From positions 8,524 through 15,874 of the forward strand of contig MKSH01000119.1 of the NCBI GenBank assembly GCA_001898095.1: a stretch of DNA of 7,351 nt, written 5' to 3'. Positions 5,241-7,351 of this stretch are shown in pieces. The DNA is from Solirubrobacterales bacterium 70-9. Its GTDB lineage: Bacteria > Actinomycetota > Thermoleophilia > Solirubrobacterales > 70-9. The notes beneath the pieces were generated by a model that was not told the origin of the DNA, made no database searches, and saw only the letters and a list, made by a program, of their open reading frames with translations. How positions within the stretch are numbered: the first letter of the stretch is position 1; each line of letters starts with the position of its first letter. The translations under genes were made by a program, and so were the position numbers.

Positions 5241-6080
5241 GTGAGCCGCGCCGCCGCCGACACCGTCGCCCTCGTCACCGGGTCCACCGACGGGCTCGGG
5301 CGGGCGCTGGCCGAGCGGCTGGCGGCGCTCGGGGCGACGGTCCACATCCACGGGCGCAGCGAGGAGCGCCTCGAGGCGGCGCGCCGGGAGATCGTCGCGG
5401 CGACCGGCAACGAGCGCGTCCATCCCCACCTCGCCGACTTCGCCTCGCTGGCCCAGGTGCGGGGGCTGGCCGACGAGATCGGCGCCCTCCCCGCCCTCCA
5501 CCTGCTGGTCAACAACGCCGGCATCGGCTCCGGCCTGCCCGACTCGCCCGACCGCCAGGAGAGCGCCGACGGGATCGAGCTGCGCCTCGCCGTCAACTAC
5601 CTCGCCGGCTTCCTGCTCACCACCCACCTGGTCCCGCTCCTCGAAAGCTCCGCCCCGGCCCGGGTCGTGATGGTCGCCTCGCTCGGCCAGGCCGCCCTCG
5701 ACTTCGACGACCCCATGCTGGGGCGAACTCGCTACGAAGGCCGCCGCGCCTACGCGCAGAGCAAGCTCGCCCAGATCTCCTTCGCCAACGAGCTGGCCGC
5801 CCGCCTCGGCCCCGACTCCGGCGTCACCGTCAACTCCCTCCACCCCGCCACCTTCATGCCGACCAAGATCGTCCTCGACGAGCGCGGCACCTCCGTCGAC
5901 GACCTCCAGCGCGGCGTCGACTCCACCATCCGCCTCGCCCTCGACCCCAAGCTCGACGGCGTCACCGGCCGCTTCTTCGACCGCGAGCAAGAGTCCCGCG
6001 CCGAATCCCAGGCCTACGACCCCGACGCCCGCCGACAGCTCTGGGAGCTGAGCGAGGAACTGACGAAGCCTTTTGTCTGA
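5241..6080 (+). CDS. Short-chain dehydrogenase/reductase (retinol dehydrogenase-like)
   Basis: This 279-residue enzyme is a classical-type SDR. The cofactor-binding TGSTDGLG is at 13-20. HGRS (37-40), with a basic residue after the second strand, favours NADP(H). NNAG is at 91-94, N119 lies in the AVNY segment, the catalytic serine is S147, and YAQSK (171-175) gives Y171 and K175, so the catalytic tetrad is complete. The pattern resembles retinol dehydrogenase and WW-domain oxidoreductase relatives, whose bacterial members reduce varied carbonyls; the substrate cannot be assigned. The GTG at 5241 is preferred because GAGGA (5230-5234) lies 6 bases upstream; the adjacent GTG at 5238 is 3 bases from it. 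The gene is probably cotranscribed with the upstream MDR gene. The LexA box of the next locus begins 22 bp after its stop. Confidence 0.92.
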   Translation: MSRAAADTVALVTGSTDGLGRALAERLAALGATVHIHGRSEERLEAARREIVAATGNERVHPHLADFASLAQVRGLADEIGALPALHLLVNNAGIGSGLPDSPDRQESADGIELRLAVNYLAGFLLTTHLVPLLESSAPARVVMVASLGQAALDFDDPMLGRTRYEGRRAYAQSKLAQISFANELAARLGPDSGVTVNSLHPATFMPTKIVLDERGTSVDDLQRGVDSTIRLALDPKLDGVTGRFFDREQESRAESQAYDPDARRQLWELSEELTKPFV

Positions 6081-6160
6081 TGCCCGCGCTTGCCATCTAT
6101 GCGAACATATGTTCGTATGGAGATCGCTTGCGCCATCGACAGTCGCCTGGCGGCTCCTGA
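6080..6160 (+). CDS. Possible 26-residue ORF overlapping the SDR stop
   Basis: The A of the SDR stop codon is the first base of ATGCCCGCG, a TGATG-type overlap that often marks translational coupling. The frame encodes 26 residues beginning MPALAIYANI and stops at 6158-6160, directly before the 11-bp hairpin at 6161. It runs through the LexA box in another frame from imuB. No family is recognised. The placement is suggestive, but so short a frame could be chance. Confidence 0.2.
   Translation: MPALAIYANICSYGDRLRHRQSPGGS
6102..6115. promoter_or_regulatory. LexA (SOS) box
   Basis: CGAACATATGTTCG is a perfect 14-bp palindrome and matches the Gram-positive/actinomycete LexA consensus GAAC-nnnn-GTTC with the flanking C and G. 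It ends two bases before the ATG (6117) of the imuB frame. TTGCCA (6090-6095) could be a -35 box just upstream, with TCGTAT (6113-6118) as a weak -10 after 17 bp. Repression by LexA and induction by DNA damage is the expected control of imuB. Confidence 0.9.
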
Positions 6161-7196
6161 GCGCCCGGGCCATTCCGGGGGGCTTCGGCCCGGGCGCCGT
6201 TCTTTAGACGGGTCGACCGCCGATCCGGTCGCCGCGGCGGAGATGACCGAGGCGATGGCGGGGGCGCTGGAGAGGATCGGGGCGGCAGTGGAGACGGAGC
6301 GTCCGGGGGAGGCGTTCTTCGCCGTCGGCGGGCTGCGGGGGCTCTACGGCGGCGAGGTCGCGGGGGTGAGGGCGGTGGCGCGGGGGGCGATCGGGACGCC
6401 GGTGCTGATCGGGGTGGCGCCGACGCGGACCGCCGCCTGCGCCGCCGCCGGGAGGGGCGAGCTGGTGGTGCCGCGGGGGCGGCTCGGGCGCTTCCTCGCC
6501 GGGCTGCCGACGGTGGCGCTGGTCGATCGGATCGGGCCGCCGGAGCGCGAGGCCGAGGAGCTGGTCGAGGCGCTCGGGCGGCTCGGGATCGAGACGCTGG
6601 GAGCACTGCGCAAGCTGACCGCCGACCAGGTCGCCGATCGGTTCGGGTCGCGGGGCCTGCGCGCCTGGCAGGTCGCCCGCGGCGAGGAGGAGCCGCTGCG
6701 ACCGCGCGTCCCGCACGAGGACCTGGTCGAGGAGATCGAACTGCCCGAAGGGGTGGCGGGGAGCCAGCTCGACCGGGCGCTGGAGCTGCTCGTCGACCGG
6801 CTGCTGGCGGCGCCGGGACGGAAGGGGAGGACGCTGCTCGGCGTGCGGCTCGGGGCGCGGCTCTGCGGCGGCGGCAGCTGGAGCGTCGACCAGGGGCTGG
6901 GCCGGCCGAGCGCCGCCGCCCAGGTCCTGCGCCGGCTGCTGGTGCCGCGGCTGGAGGACCTGCCGGGGCCGGCGGAAGCGCTGCGGCTGCGGGCGCTCGG
7001 CTTCGGCCCGGCCGCCGCCGACCAGCTGGTGATGGAGGTGGGCGGCTCGGAGCCGCGCCGGCGGCGGCTCGGCGCGGCGGTGCGCGAGGTGCGAGCCGCC
7101 CAGGGCGCCGACGCGCTGCTGCGCATCCTTGCCGTCGACGCCTCCTCGCGGGTCCCCGAGCGGCGTCACCTCCTCACGCCTTTCCCGGAGGTCTGA
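6117..7196 (+). CDS. imuB: ImuB-like Y-family polymerase homologue with disrupted N-terminus
   Basis: The 359-residue frame is a Y-family polymerase-like protein of the ImuB type, the non-catalytic partner of DnaE2 in SOS mutagenesis. RPGEAFFAVGGLRGLYGG (62-79) occupies the place of the SxDE active-site motif in active enzymes, and RPGE there is typical of catalytically dead ImuB. A helix-hairpin-helix region is LGIETLGALRKL (156-167) through RGLRAWQVARGEEE (179-192), then the little-finger domain (about 200-330) and a conserved end, SRVPERR (344-350). The start MEIACAI resembles ImuB starts and sits two bases after a LexA box. Residues 8-36 do not match: relatives carry some 65 residues of palm there. 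This segment has many T/A-ending codons, one TTA, and a terminator-like stem. GLRPG (22-26) may be a remnant of the family's GVRPG. A downstream ATG (6243) would give 317 residues. It could be a pseudogene. Confidence 0.85.
   Translation: MEIACAIDSRLAAPERPGHSGGLRPGRRSLDGSTADPVAAAEMTEAMAGALERIGAAVETERPGEAFFAVGGLRGLYGGEVAGVRAVARGAIGTPVLIGVAPTRTAACAAAGRGELVVPRGRLGRFLAGLPTVALVDRIGPPEREAEELVEALGRLGIETLGALRKLTADQVADRFGSRGLRAWQVARGEEEPLRPRVPHEDLVEEIELPEGVAGSQLDRALELLVDRLLAAPGRKGRTLLGVRLGARLCGGGSWSVDQGLGRPSAAAQVLRRLLVPRLEDLPGPAEALRLRALGFGPAAADQLVMEVGGSEPRRRRLGAAVREVRAAQGADALLRILAVDASSRVPERRHLLTPFPEV
6161..6205 (+). terminator. Intrinsic-terminator-like hairpin inside the imuB 5' region
   Basis: GCGCCCGGGCC (6161-6171) pairs perfectly over 11 bp with GGCCCGGGCGC (6187-6197) around a 15-base loop, and CGTTCTTT follows. 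It is the best terminator candidate in the window. It could end the MDR-SDR transcript 81 bases after the SDR stop, or attenuate SOS transcription before the main body of imuB. Because it also lies in the open imuB frame, it is unusual. Confidence 0.55.
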
Positions 7197-7230
7197 TGGG
7201 AACGGCTCGACGCTCGCCAGGGGTGCCTTG

Positions 7231-7351
7231 ATGGTCGGTCCGCGCCGCCTCAACGAGCCGCGGTCGGTGACGGTCAGCGCCGCGGGCGACGGGCCGCCGC
7301 GGGCGGTCGACCGGGTAGCGGTCGAGGCGGCGCCACTACTTCGAGCTGGCG
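7231..7351 (+). CDS. Small DUF6504-like protein downstream of imuB, 3' partial, probable frameshift
   Basis: The ATG at 7231 has AGGGG (7219-7223) 7 bases upstream and lies 34 bp after the imuB stop. The frame begins MVGPRRLNEPRSVTVSAAGD, resembling, from memory, the small proteins encoded after imuB in many actinomycetes (DUF6504 or similar); function unknown. Codons end almost wholly in G or C up to about 7332. Then five in a row do not (CCA CTA CTT CGA GCT), while another frame reads RRHYFELA from 7328 with only G/C-ending codons. A conserved arginine-rich, aromatic RR-Y-F/W-E motif is what I expect near the end of this family. So the frame appears to shift near 7318-7332, with a deleted stretch. 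The gene runs out of the window; dnaE2 would be the expected next gene. Confidence 0.6.
   Translation, partial: MVGPRRLNEPRSVTVSAAGDGPPRAVDRVAVEAAPLLRAG

Noticed and set aside
2684..5596. 970-residue open frame on the minus strand
   Set aside because: It runs antisense through the MDR gene and through the MFS gene in a wrong frame. The translation is low-complexity, rich in Arg, Gly and Ala, with no domain; it is open only because of high GC.
4878..6173. 431-residue open frame on the minus strand
   Set aside because: It is antisense to the SDR gene, which has the full SDR catalytic tetrad; the minus-strand translation is Gly/Val/Glu-rich and shows no domain.
6120..6200. A tRNA or other structured RNA gene after the LexA box
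   Set aside because: No cloverleaf, anticodon arm or T-loop could be drawn; only the single long stem is convincing, so it is reported as a terminator-like hairpin.
6204..7253. 349-residue open frame on the minus strand
   Set aside because: It is antisense to imuB, with a Pro/Arg/Gln-rich low-complexity translation.

Overview
The window is very GC-rich DNA with the G/C-ending codon bias of an actinomycete. The mix of a GAF-SpoIIE phosphatase, a small RsbW-type ATPase, a luciferase-domain (DUF5519-like) protein and an ImuB with a downstream small protein suggests Actinomycetota, possibly class Thermoleophilia (Solirubrobacterales-like). That placement is inference from gene content remembered from those genomes; no marker gene is present.

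Layout. (1) Bases 1-1002 hold the 3' part of a GAF plus SpoIIE/PP2C phosphatase gene on the plus strand. It converges on a minus-strand RsbW-type anti-sigma/ATPase gene (1033-1467), with a hairpin at the junction; the pair resembles a general-stress partner-switching module. (2) Upstream of the ATPase, on the same strand, is soxR (1519-1986), with all four iron-sulfur cysteines. It is divergent from a small luciferase-domain protein gene (2053-2388). The 66-bp gap holds a near-canonical SoxR box inside a promoter with the 19-bp spacer typical of MerR-family activation. (3) Bases 2389-2877 lie between convergent genes, contain no credible gene, and are less GC-rich (about 60% by hand count over 2461-2760). 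(4) A minus-strand EntS-like MFS exporter gene (2878-4155) is divergent from an NADPH:quinone oxidoreductase-like MDR gene (4238-5176), which is followed by an SDR gene (5241-6080). The 82-bp divergent gap has a tandem AGCGAAC repeat. (5) From 6081 onward is an SOS mutagenesis locus: a perfect LexA box, an imuB-like gene (6117-7196), and the start of a small DUF6504-like gene (7231 to the end).

How the parts work together. Three stress inputs meet in about 7 kb: partner switching (phosphatase and anti-sigma factor), redox sensing (SoxR and its divergent target), and DNA damage (LexA box and imuB). The MFS pump, quinone reductase and SDR fit xenobiotic or redox defence, though nothing here ties them to SoxR directly.

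Oddities. The imuB frame has lost most of its N-terminal palm region. In its place is a short stretch with atypical codons, a TTA codon and an 11-bp perfect stem followed by TTCTTT. The small gene after imuB shows a codon-composition switch to another frame about 20 bases before the window ends. These are either decay of the locus or assembly errors. I see no rRNA, tRNA, CRISPR array, transposase or integrase. The strongest regulatory observation is the SoxR box controlling a luciferase-domain protein; the strongest structural one is the broken 5' end of imuB beside an intact LexA box.
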